From Spirogloea muscicola (taxonomy: Eukaryota; Streptophyta; Zygnematophyceae; Spirogloeales; Spirogloeaceae): 19,173 bases of DNA. Below are positions 9,079-18,784 of the stretch, piece after piece. A program made the position numbers and the translations under genes. The notes beneath the pieces were generated by a model. The model was given only the letters and a program-made list of their open reading frames with translations, was not told the origin of the DNA and searched no databases. How positions within the stretch are numbered: position 1 is the first letter of the stretch; each line of letters starts with the position of its first letter. Where the stretch lies: assembly GCA_009602725.1 (NCBI GenBank), contig WELB01000015.1:1143073-1162245 (forward strand), written 5' to 3'.

Positions 9079-9919
9079 CAATCGGGGCTTACATAAGGGC
9101 AAGGGGTGCTATTGTAGATACTGAAGCACCAGCTTGGTATATTTCAGGTCACTGCATTCGAAGTGCACATCAAGTGTAGTAAATGCCAGCCCACAGACAG
9201 CAGTCGTAATGGCATGCATCAAGGCTGGCAAACGGGAAGTCCTCCACCACCAAAACTCAGGCTGCTCAGGCTTACGCCCAGCTTATTACACATTGGTCAA
9301 CACCGTTTTCCCAGTATCTTTGTTGAGTCAGATTGGAGTTTGCATTGAGGGGTTGTAAGCGGTCAGGGCTTTATGCTTCAGAGCGACCAACCAGTCTTGC
9401 AGAAGCAAATGAGCTGAGGCACAGCCACAGTGCCAGATCACAGCGTGAAACGGCACTGCAACGCAGACCTAGTCTCACAAATTGTAAAGCCCTGGCTGTG
9501 AAATTATGCAGGCCTAGCTGTGACAGCCTCATGTGTCAATGATGTGGTTGAAAGAGTAACGGGGACTGCAGATTCTGCATAGCCCTTAGCTGACTTTGTC
9601 ATGACAAATTCATGTTCTGCATTGCAAGGGGCAGTGGCTGTGGGGCATCAATTCAGCACGTCTGCCTTCTGTAAGTTCACAGTATGCTATCCTACTGCTC
9701 CAATTTGTATCGAGGCAAGCAAGGATATGGTCCACCCAATCAAGGGTAAAAATGAAGAGAGGCTGGGGCTGAAGAAGTGCCCGAACAATGCAATCATAGA
9801 GAGGAGAGGAAGGGGTTGTCGACAGCATTGAAAGCGCGTAGATGAAGGCTTCAGGGGAGGTGGTGGGATATGACTTACATCGCACAGTCAAGGTATATGT
9901 TATGTTAAGGTATCTTGTG
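9079..9919. other. Convergent 3' flank between NAR1 and the esterase gene
   Basis: About 840 bases separate the NAR1 stop from the stop of the minus-strand esterase gene. It must hold both 3' untranslated regions. I see no family-like coding frame, no RNA gene, no repeat of the 1-4445 type and no clear polyadenylation signal; the short open frames here look random. Confidence 0.6.
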
Positions 9920-12900
9920 CTAGGAGGCGGGCATGGGGCAGAGGAGGTGGAGCAGGAGCTGGAGGAGCTCGCGGTACACGTCGTCACAGGGGTGCGTCTG
10001 GTCGCTGTGGAACAGCGTGTGGTCCTCGCGCGTCTGCGACACGGCCCAAGCGTCGAGCACGTCGACGGCGGCGCCGCGCCCGGCGAGGCCCGCCGCGACG
10101 TCGGCGACGAACGTGTTGATGAGCTCCACTCGCGGGTTGTTGATGAACACCTTGGGGTCGTAGTCCGAGCGGATGCAGTTCACACGGTCGAGGCCGACCT
10201 CGGCCCAAATCTCCGAGCAGTTAGTCGTGTCGGCAACGTACTTATGAATGGCAACCTGGCTCTGCCACACCACTCCGTCGATGCCAGCGGCAATGGCGCT
10301 CTCCAAGAGCGCGCCCCATGTACCGCCGGGCCCCGGCATTGTGAATGAATCCAGGAGCACGTCCCAGTCGTCCACCGCATCGTGCAGACCGATCGAGAGG
10401 AGCAGCACTGTACGCACACCCGCGGGGTTCGACTTGGGCCCCATGCCGTGGCGCTCCAGTGCCTCTGTGATGTAACGGACACGGTCTGCTGCTGGGATCT
10501 GCGCCAGGGATGCCGTATCATCATAGCACGTAGTTGTAAGAATCAGCGGCTGTTGAAGACTATTTTCCAAAAGTCGACCAAGATTGATCTTAGTGACTAC
10601 GACTCATACCTAGTCATTTATCCTCAATCTGCTGTCAGCGTCGAGTATTGAATGACACCTTGGAAAATGCAAATGCGGATCAACAATTCATTGTAAATGA
10701 AAGTGTTATCACAGCACGGTCAATGGCCAAGCGGTGCAACCTGAACGGCATTCCAGCGCGCAGTGCGGATGTGAGTCCACGGGTAAGGACCCGTCTTCTC
10801 AAAGCGTGGGGTGTGCCCACCATGCGGCAGAAGTGGCCCGAAGAAGTTCTCAGGTGACACGCAGGCGACCACTGCCGAGCGATTGCCCTGGTTCTCAAAG
10901 CACGCCTCCTCAGGGCGCCTGTGCCAGTAGCAGGAAGAGAAGTGGGAGAGGGGGGGGAGAGAGAAAGTGTGTGAGATTTAGCTGAGATTAAACTGAGATC
11001 TAACTCAGGGTCAGGGTCAGTGTTTCATATTTGCTCAGGCTTCAGGAGGAGCAAGGTGGGCCCACAAAGCTTCTGCCTTGTCACTGACAGCCCAGAATCG
11101 GAGCAGAGTCTTCCCAGATGGACAGAAGTAGACAACGTTAAGCAACAATATTTCTAAGTTATCTAATTTGGAATCATGTGCTTGACCCAGAGTCATAGCC
11201 TCTCTGTCAACTGGAGTATCGACCTTGACTGTCGGTGACCACACAATTGACACTTCCACAAATCATCGTCTGCCCTTGAGGAGGGGCAGAGCCGAAAGTG
11301 GGCGTGCCTGTGGGCGCAGTTCACGTCGCAGTTGTCGCGCTGCAGCGCACATTGCAGGAAATTGCACTCCTGCATCGCCACGCTGTCGCCGACGACCACT
11401 ATCCGGTGCCTGAGGGCAGCGCCACAGCCCCACCATGCAGGTACCATCAGAAAGTGACTGGCAGCCTTCTGCTGCTGCTTGGCCACCTGGGGGTAGGAGG
11501 GAGGGAGAGACTGTTACTTGGCCAGGCAGGCCTCGCCTGCGGACTGGTCGTAGCGGGGGTAGTTGCAATCGTGCGCCCGCCAGCGCTCAAAGTTGAGCCA
11601 CGGCTCGATGCGGCCGCGCCGGTCTCGCAGGAGGCTCGGCCGCCCTGTGCAGGCGTGCAGCATCAGCAGCGGCCCTCAGTCCGCTGCTCAATCTCTCTAG
11701 GACGATGCTTCAGAGGTGGGGTCTCAGCGGTCTATGGTGTTTTAGAACTTCATAACCATGTACCTAAGGTCCTACGTACCTAACATAGGACCTAAGCATA
11801 GTGGCAGGCTTGGCGGCAGGGCTTGAGGGCCGGCAGCAGGTCACCAGGGCTCTTGTCCTTGAGGTCGCAGACGACGGCAGCGGCGTCGGCGCAGCCATGT
11901 GGGCACACATCCTTGGCGAGGCCTTCTGGTGGCAGGAAGTCTGGCGCCGGCGGCGCCTTGGCCCAGTACCCGCTGTGGTCGCCGCGCCTGCCGCACGTCG
12001 GCAGCTCCGCGTGGCCGCCGCGCTCGGCGGCCCGCTTGGCGGCAAAATGTTCCAGGCCCTTCTCAAGAATCTCCACCTGGAGGTAGCAATCGATGAACTC
12101 ATCGAGCATAAAGGTTCGGTAGTCTCCAATCATGCACATATTGCAGTCATCTGATTTTGGGTTTGCTTATAGGAGCTTATGACTAAGTCCCAAAGGTTGC
12201 ATGCCACTTCAGCAGCACGGAGAGAGAAAAGAGGAGGGAGACTGTGGAGGGAGGAGGAGGCGGGCTTTCGGTGAGGGAGGGGAGAGGAGAAGATGAGGAA
12301 GGAGAGCAGCTGAGAGTAGAGGAGGGGGGTGCAACAGCAGTGAATCCGGAGTACATAGAGGAGGATGCAGCTGGCGACTGGCGCTCACGAGGAACGGCGA
12401 CTCGGGCAGGGTGTAGCCGAGGAGTGGCGGCGCGACGAGTTGCCCGGGACTCAGCCACGCCTCGTCGTCGGCCCACAAGCGGCGGTGCGTGACCGGCGGG
12501 ATGATGCCGCCAAAGGCGTGCCGTCGGTGCAGGTACTCCAGCCGCACGTGCACCTGCGCGGCCGGACCGATGCAGCCGCTGCCAGCGTCAAGTGCACTGA
12601 CCGAGGCGAAGGCATCGCAAGGAGGGAAGGAGAGGAGGGAGAGCGAGCGACAGACAGGGCCAGGGAGAGAGGAAGGCTGGAGAGGGGAGGAGGGAGGGGC
12701 ACAGCCATGGGGGGGGGGCTCGGGGGATGACTTGCCCGGTGGAGGCCGGGCTCGACGGGCCGGAAGGAGGCGATGTAGGTGTGCGGCTGGCCTGGCCCGG
12801 CGGGCCGCACGTCCGCCGCCAGCAGCGCGCTCGGCGACAGCACCTTGGCGAACCACGCGGCATCGACGGTCCCACGCGCCAGCGGGAGCTGCGGCGGCGG

Positions 12901-13522
12901 CGGCAGGCTGTTGGGGACCCACGATGGCGGCTGCCGAGCCTTCCAGTCGACTGTTCTGAACAATGTCTAAAGTGAAGGCTGAGGAGGGAGGGAGGGGAGG
13001 GGCCCCACGTCGAAGCGGAGCTCGTAGACGCCGGAGGGATCAGTTGTTCTTTACAATGTCTGATTCCGGAGGCTGAGGAGGGAGGGAGGTGAGGGACCCC
13101 ACATTGAAGAGGAGCTCACAGACTCAGTTGTTCCATACAATGGTCAACTTCGACGGCTGAGGAGGGAGGGAGGTGAGGGGCCCCACGGCGACGCGGAGCT
13201 CGTAGACGCCGCAGGCATCAGTCGTTCTATCCATTGTCAGATCTCGGAGGCTGAGGAGGGAGGGAGAGAGGGAGGTGAGAGGCCCCACGTCGAAGAGGAG
13301 CTCGTAGACGCCGGCCGGCGTGAAGCCCTCCGTGGCGTTGCCCTCCTGCTGCGGGCTGCAGGCCGCTGCCACCGCCGCGACGGCGTCGTCGTCTGCGGCG
13401 GGCCCCGGGAGGCCAGCGCGGCGCAGCGACGGCGGCAGCAGNCCCCACTGCGACAGCAGCACGCCGGCGAGCTCTGTGTTGGCTGTCAGCTCTCTGCAGA
13501 GAGGAGCCGTCGGCAACCCCAT
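9920..13522 (-). CDS. SGNH/PC-esterase-like protein with Ig-like segment (NXPE-like order), 8 exons
   Basis: Exons in gene order: 13522-13289, 12966-12736, 12553-12389, 12076-11845, 11644-11518, 11409-11254, 10918-10741, 10498-9920; about 633 residues. Phases agree at every joint, but exons 1-2 and the 11254 donor are the least certain. Around residues 135-165 an Ig/filamin-like strand pair reads TYIASFRPVEPG then VHVRLEYLHRR. The catalytic part has C238...GYW248, W309 and CNYPRYD (314-320), the Ser block IVVVGDS (333-339), SIGLHD (476-481, in place of GxND), and SDQTH (D607, H610). This is the layout of PMR5/TBL, Cas1p and NXPE-type acyl-esterases, which add or remove acetyl groups on glycans. 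Substrate cannot be inferred. No signal peptide or membrane anchor is seen at the chosen start (MGLPTAPLCREL), so a 5' exon may be missing; base 13442 is n. Intron 2 appears to be GC-AG. Confidence 0.75.
12977..13335 (-). repeat. Four tandem copies of an exon tail plus donor
   Basis: Units of about 84-94 bases begin at GGCTGAGGAGGGAGGGAGG at about 12977, 13071, 13155 and 13249 (plus strand). Read on the minus strand each encodes a form of GVYELRFDVGP: GVYELLFDV (13249 unit), GVYELRVAV (13155), a decayed VCELLFNV (13071) and GVYELRFDV (12977). Each is followed by a CCTC-rich tract. The linkers between them resemble the start of the next exon (TLFRTVDWK): TMDRTTD, TIVWNN-stop and TL-stop-RTTD. 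Two linkers carry stop codons, so at most one or two units can be used. In the gene model above the 13249 unit is the exon 1 end and the others are intronic. Confidence 0.75.
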
Positions 13523-14072
13523 CAGCTCCTGCTACCTTACTCATATTCGATTCTACTTCAGAGTCTCATCTAAGTGCCTCAATCGCCAGCTCCACGTTCC
13601 TCTCTCCCTCTCTCTCCCTCTCTCCCTCTCTCCCTCTCTCCCTCCTCTCCCTCTCTTAAGTTCTCCTACTTCTCTACCTTCCTTTAAGCGCAGCATCTCC
13701 AAAGCCCAAACCCCCCCCCCCCCTTTCCCCCCTCCTCCTCCCCTCCCCTCCTTCCCCCCCCCCTCTCCACCAAGTACCAGCTGGGCGCTCCCCACCTCCG
13801 CCCTCCCTCCTCCCTCCCTCCTCCCCCGCCGCTAACGTCTGCGCCCCTTGCGCTCAGCCTTGAGGCTTGGACGGCGGCCAAGCTGCGGCAGCCGGCCTCC
13901 GGCTTGCGAACGGCTTCTGCGGAGGCCCCGCCTTCAGCTTCACCGGCAGCAGCAGCAGCGGCAGTGGCAGCAGCAGCAGAGCTCGGAGGGCCCCGCCTTC
14001 TGCTTCACAGGCCCCCATCACTCAGTACACACTCCATTCTTTGGTAGCAGCGGCAGAGACGGCGGCGGCGCA
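13523..14072. promoter_or_regulatory. Shared 5' flank between the esterase gene (-) and RRP43 (+)
   Basis: The two start codons are about 550 bases apart and point away from each other, so promoters and leaders of both genes must lie here. It contains a CTCTCCCTCTC tract (about 13599-13656), long C runs interrupted by T (about 13711-13765) and CAG-type triplets (about 13944-13980). No TATA box is evident. A further 5' exon of the esterase gene could hide here, but I found no convincing coding frame. Confidence 0.5.
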
Positions 14073-15787
14073 ATGGGCGCCGGGGAGGCAGCAGCAAGCG
14101 GGGAGTCGCTGGATGCCGGCGCGTACCGGCGGCTGTACCCCGAGGATTTCTTCGAGCGCTTCGCTGCGGAAGGAGTTCGCCCCTCTGGCCGCCCGCTCGC
14201 CGCCGCGCGGCCTGCCTCCATTGGCCTTGGTACGCCACCGCCGCCGCTGCTGCTACGTCCGCTGCTGCTGCTCCTCCCGGCTATGGACACCCGAAGCTGC
14301 CGCTGCCGCCGTTGTCATAGTCGATGTGGGGTTCCGCTTCTGCAGGCGCAGTGCCGACCGCGGATGGCTCCGCGCTCGCCAAGATCGGCAACACGGTCCG
14401 CCTCCTCCTCCTCCGCCGCCGCCTCTGCCAGCGCCGCCGCCGTCGTCGGCTGTGCCGCACCCTGAAGCTGGCGGAGGCGCTGGCGGCCAGGCAATGCTGG
14501 CCGGCGTGAAGCTGGAGGCCGGCGCGCCGCCCGCAGACGCCCCCGACCGCGGCTCGCTTGGTGATCACTGCCGTCGCCTCTTGCGCCGCTTCCCTGCATC
14601 CTCCCTCCTCCCTCCCTCCTCATCCACTTGAACGCAGAGGCACCTTCATTAGTATTCCTTTTGACTGATGTTACCTTTGCAGTTGTGGGCTTCGAGATGC
14701 CGCCGCTGTGCACCCCGGCGGCGCGCCCTGGCCGGCCGCCCGATGCTGCTCCGGCCGTCGTCGAGCAGCTTGCCCGCGCCCTTGCCGGGTGAGCAACGCC
14801 GCCGCCACCCCTGCTGCTGCTGCTGCTGCGGTCGCCACTTCGCGGGCAGCGGCAGTGGCAAGTTGCCAGCTCGGGGGCGGCCGCTGAGCTGCAATGTGTG
14901 GCGAGGCAACAGTGCTAAGGCCGTGGACCTGCGAGAGCTCTGCATCGCACCTGGCCGCGCGGCGTGGACCGCTTATGTGGTCAGCATCATGACAAACACC
15001 GCAGCCGCCGCTGCCGCCATCGCCGCTGCTGCCACCAGCTCCAGGCCAGCACATTGACTGCTGGCAAGACGATTGCGTGACGCAGGACGTGTACTGCCTT
15101 GACGCCGATGGCGCACTGCTCGACACGGCGCTGCTGGCAGCAACTGCCGCACTTGCGGACTGTGAGCCCTGCTGCTGCTGCAGCCGTCGTTTCGGCCGCA
15201 AGGCCGGTTCGGTGCTGGCTTCACAGGCCGCTGCGCTCAATAGGCTGCTCAGTCACCTGCGGCGGCTTTGTTGGCAGTGGAGCTGCCGGAGGTGTCCGTT
15301 GACGAAGATGGGCGCGTGGTACCGGCGCACCGCAGCCGCGGTGGAGCAACGGCAGTGGACGGCGCGCCGCCACGACGGCGGCTGACGCTTGGAGAGGCCC
15401 CGGCAGCGCTGACCCTGGGCGTTTTCCGGGGGCGCCTTGTTGCTGACCCGTCGGCGGAAGAGTCGGCAGTCATGGACGCCACCGTGACAGTCGCCCTCGG
15501 CTGCAGTGGGCGCCTGCTGTCGGTCTACAAGCTCGGCGGCGCCGCCGACCTCAATACTGCCGTCTTCAAGGTGCAGGCAGCAGCCTCCACACGTAGTGGA
15601 GGGCGACGGCCTGACTCTAACGCTAGTGTACTCACGGTTACTTAAGCTGATTAAGTGCACATGTGCACATGATCTGCAGGAGTGCATCGAGATGGCCTGC
15701 AGTCGTGCAGCCGAGCTCCGCACTGTGCTGCAGGACACAGTGGCCGAGGTTGTCACCGCCAAGGACGTAGACATGCTCACTGCCTGA
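14073..15787 (+). CDS. RRP43: Exosome complex subunit RRP43 (EXOSC8-type RNase PH-like), 8 exons
   Basis: Exons: 14073-14229, 14346-14395, 14491-14560, 14683-14788, 14913-14979, 15086-15161, 15278-15570, 15680-15787, all GT-AG and phase-consistent, giving about 308 residues (plant RRP43 is about 300). RRP43 is one of six RNase PH-like subunits of the exosome ring that threads RNA for 3'-5' decay and processing in nucleus and cytosol; this subunit is structural in the known complexes. Recognisable blocks are YPEDFFERFAAEGVRPSGRP, GAVPTADGSALAKIGNTAML, PDRGSLVVGFEMPPLC, PGRPPDAAPAVVEQLA, DLRELCIAPGRAAW, DVYCLDADGALLDTALLAA, ELPEVSVDEDGR, LTLGEAPAALTLGVF, VADPSAEESAVMDATVTVAL and a C-terminal helix ECIEMACSRAAELR. 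The exon 5 acceptor (AACAG at 14908-14912) was chosen by phase; other nearby AGs do not fit. Introns are only about 95-125 bases and GC-rich, unlike the 200-470 base introns of NAR1. Confidence 0.93.
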
Positions 15788-16449
15788 GTTCTCGATACAG
15801 CGGCCACTATGACTCGTGAGAGCAGGTTGCTTGTATCGACCACTTGTGAGGCAAGTGAGTGTGCTTTTACTCTTGCTTGTGCCACCATCAACAGGGAACA
15901 GTCTTCTATATTGTATCCTAACGAACAGTCTTCTGTGTTGTATCTTAGCTCTGCTAATATATTTGCCACAGCGTCTGCGTAATCTGCAACAAGTAGGCTG
16001 GTGCACCAATGTAATGTACGAGCAGTTCATGGTTCATGTCTAATACATGCCTACTTGCCAACATCAGCAGCAGTACATTCTAACTATACTCTGCAATAGA
16101 ACACCCCCTCTCTGCGATAAATGTTGGTCCAATTCACATGACCATAGGTCAGTGAGGCTCACTGCATATGTAATAATTGTGCCGGGTGGTTGTAAGGCAT
16201 CAACAGATACAAGGTGCAAATTGATTGTCAGCCCCAGGAAAATGGGTGAATGCAGAGTAACAGCAGGGACAAAGTTGCAGGAGACGTAAAGCCTAATGGT
16301 GGATCCTCGCTGCTAGCGTTTGTACAACAGTAACATACAAATCTTCTTGAGCAGTGAGCTGACATCAAAAATGGCTAGCTACAAGTGGCCTGCACTGGGG
16401 ACTTTCCAGTTTGCAATCCCACATTATCGCATCTGAAGCAGCGAGCAAA
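15788..16449. other. Convergent 3' flank between RRP43 and the LEA gene
   Basis: This 660-base gap lies between two converging stop codons and is AT-richer than the genes. Apart from the 27-base tandem duplication at 15896-15949 I see no RNA gene, no repeat-family member and no coding frame worth naming. Confidence 0.6.
15896..15949 (+). repeat. 27-base tandem duplication in the RRP43 3' flank
   Basis: GAACAGTCTTCTATATTGTA... and GAACAGTCTTCTGTGTTGTA... are two adjacent 27-base units that differ at a few positions. They lie about 110 bases after the RRP43 stop codon, probably in its 3' untranslated region. Confidence 0.85.
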
Positions 16450-18667
16450 TCAAAGCTCCGACTTGCTGTAATCCTTGATGGCCTCGCCTGTGCGCCGGAT
16501 GGCCTCGCCAGTGGCCTCGCCAGCGTGGCGGATATAGTCAGTGGCGCCGTCCGCAACCCGCGCTGCGCCTTCCTTGGTGCCCTTGTACGCATCTGAGGCC
16601 TTGTCGCTGGCAGCCGCCGCCGTGTCCTTGGCTGCATCGGCGGTGGCCTGCGCCGTGTCCGCAGCATACTGGCCCGTGGCTCCCGCAGCCCCGCGTGCAG
16701 CCTCATAGGCCTTGGCCGCCTGCTCTTGCGCCACCTCCGCCGCGCTCCCAGCTGTGCGAGCCGCAGCGTTGTAGGCCTGGCCAGTGGCCTCTTGGGCTGA
16801 GCCCACAATGTTGCCAGCCGCGTCATAAACCACCTCCGCACCGTCCTGGGCCTTGCGCTGCGCCGCCGCGGCGGCGTCGCTTGCGTACTGCGCCGTTCCA
16901 GACGCAGCCTGGGAAACCTTGTCCTGCGCTGTCTTTGCACCTGCCGGACATTGGACAATGCACAGCAAATATCAGCTCCTGGCCAGAAGCTGCAAGATGG
17001 CATCCAATCACTGGCACAGCAGTACATAGTTGACTAAGTTGAGGAGCTTTGACTCTAACGTACACTACGAGAGATATGACCGAAACTTATGTAAGGATCC
17101 TGAAATCTACAAATGTTCGCAGATCCACAATTCTGATCATCCTACTCAAGGTGATTGACTTTTTCCACTATTGACTCTTCGGAATGAATCTATCCTATTT
17201 AATGAGGTACTGACTTATGTGACCGGAGGATGAAGATGATAACCACGTATCTATCAGATATCCTGGAGGTCACAAGTGTGTGCAGGATGATTGTTGTCAC
17301 TACTTTGCAATTATTCAAGACGTACTGAAGTCTATCTCAAATTGATGTGTGTGTCATTTTTAGGAACCACGAAGACAAAGGAGGTGAACAATAGTACTCA
17401 CCTTCAGTCACGTATTCAGTTGCACTGCCAACGCCGTCCTTGGTAGCCTGGTGCGTGGCACCAGCATGATAGCCAGCCTTGTACGCCGTGGAGTAGGCGC
17501 CAGTCGTCGAGTCCCTGACGCGCTGGAAGGGCCTCGTTGCTGCCTCGGTCACTTCGTGAAGGCGCCCCTGGAAGTAGCGGATCCACGAGTTGCCGGCAGC
17601 CTCCGTGGCGCGCGCCTGGCCTTCGGCAGCGCGGTACGTCTCGCTGCCCTTGTCCTTGGCCCAGTCGGCTGCGTCCTGCGCCGTCTGCTTGCCCTGGTTG
17701 ACAGCGTCCTCGGTCGACCGCCGGCCCTGCTCAGCAGTGGCCTGTACATCATCGGCGGTCTCAGCTGCCTTGCCGGAGGCCCAGCCAGTCCAGGACCGGC
17801 CAGTGGCCTCGGCGTCGGCCTTCGCCTGGCGTGCCGCTCTCTCTGCCTCGGCGGTCTTCTCGTAGGTCTTGCCAGCCAGCCAGTCGGTCCAGGAAGCTGC
17901 AGCGGCGCGGCCCTCGCCGACCTTGTCTGATGCTGCGTCAACGGTGTCGTGCGCGGCCTGCTTAACATTGGAGCCGGCCTGGTTGATGGTGTCCGCCGCC
18001 TGCTCAGCTGAGCGGCTCTGGTACTCAGCGTAGCGCTGCGCCTCTGACTTCTTCAGCCGCACCGTCTCCAGGAGGTAGTCAGCCCAGGACCTGGCCGTCT
18101 GCGACGCAGCCCGCCAATTATCACATATAAGCTTAAGACATGCGCACGAGTGAATAATGACACACGCAGATACACACGTACAGAGCGCGAGAGAGTGAGA
18201 GACAGAGAGAGACAGAGAAGAAAATATATATACATATATATATATGTATTAATATATATGTGTATATATCTGGACATGTGTAATACAAATATGTATATCC
18301 CCCGTGTACTGCTAATACATACAAGTACATGTTTAAATATATACATATCCCTGTGTATTACAATTACTTCAGCTGCAATACGTAGTAGGGAGGGGGAGGG
18401 GTGAAATCTGAATGGTGCTTTGCCTGATAGACCGGGAGAGACAGTGTAAAGAGCGAGATATCAAGCACAAGAGGCGCAAATCACCTGGTCGGCCGTGCGC
18501 GTGGCGTCGTCGGCTCCGTACTTGACGGACTTGTAGGCCTCCTCGCCGGCCTTGTGCGCGTGCTCGAAGGCCTTGCCGGCGTGGGACTCGGCGGCAACCG
18601 ACAGCGCGAGGGCGGCGACCGCCAGCAGCAGCGCCGCCGCCAGCAGGGGCGCGCGCAACGCCGCCAT
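16450..18667 (-). CDS. LEA_4-like protein with signal peptide and C-terminal KSEL, 3 exons
   Basis: Exons in gene order: 18667-18485, 18098-17402, 16940-16450, with GT-AG junctions in phase, about 456 residues. LEA (late embryogenesis abundant) proteins of this group are Ala/Lys/Asp/Glu-rich, disordered when wet and helical on drying, and protect membranes and proteins. Residues 1-26 are a clear signal peptide: a Leu/Ala-rich core LLAAALLLAVAALALS, then VAAESHA. The rest is 11-mer-like helix-forming repeat, for example AADTINQAGSNVKQAAHDTV and AADTAQATADAAKDTAAAAS. A SW-x-x-W/Y motif recurs at 65, 130, 163 and 232 (SWADYL, SWTDWLAGK, SWTGWASGK, SWIRYFQG); spacings are close to multiples of 33, three 11-mers. 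The protein ends YSKSEL, like an ER-retrieval tetrapeptide. It has no recognisable membrane span after the signal. ER or secretory location is inference. A retroelement fragment lies just upstream. Confidence 0.85.
18181..18275. repeat. GA-rich and AT/TATATG microsatellites in LEA intron 1
   Basis: GAGAGAGTGAGAGACAGAGA is followed by about 50 bases of alternating TATATA/CATATA/TATATG. Both lie inside the first intron of the LEA gene (18099-18484), and the open frames through them (Tyr/Ile-rich) are not coding. Confidence 0.85.
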
Positions 18668-18730
18668 GGCAACCGACGGCTGCAGAAGCGGGCACGACTC
18701 GGCAAAGCCCAGCAGCAACGGCGGCGACTG

Positions 18731-18740
18731 CGGCGGCGGC

Positions 18741-18775
<35 letters not shown>
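18731..18775 (-). repeat. CCG triplet run in the LEA 5' leader
   Basis: On the minus strand this is an almost perfect CCG run of about 45 bases, 60-110 bases upstream of the LEA ATG, with one GGT-type interruption. It resembles the CCG run in front of NAR1 (4518-4556) in composition and position, though simple-repeat origin is enough to explain both. Confidence 0.75.
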
Positions 18776-18784
18776 GGGAGGTGG

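Noticed and set aside
12209-12922. 237-codon minus-strand open frame
   Set aside because: It contains the real exon 12389-12553 of the esterase gene but its remainder is Pro/Leu-rich intron read-through, with splice sites at both exon edges.
13880-13960. LANGFCGG peptide resembling the AQANGFCGGG of retroelement copy D
   Set aside because: Only about 20 bases match, the expected flanks (AGRAL, SDLRLL end) are missing, and the region is GC- and CAG-rich, so chance similarity is more likely.
13867-14631. 254-codon plus-strand open frame overlapping RRP43
   Set aside because: It is an out-of-frame shadow of GC-rich sequence. The frame starting at 14073 with the GT-AG introns gives the full RRP43 protein.
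17549-17968. Arg/Pro-rich open frames on both strands over the LEA exon
   Set aside because: They are shadow frames of the Ala/Lys-rich LEA repeat; only the frame continuing across both introns in phase shows LEA features.
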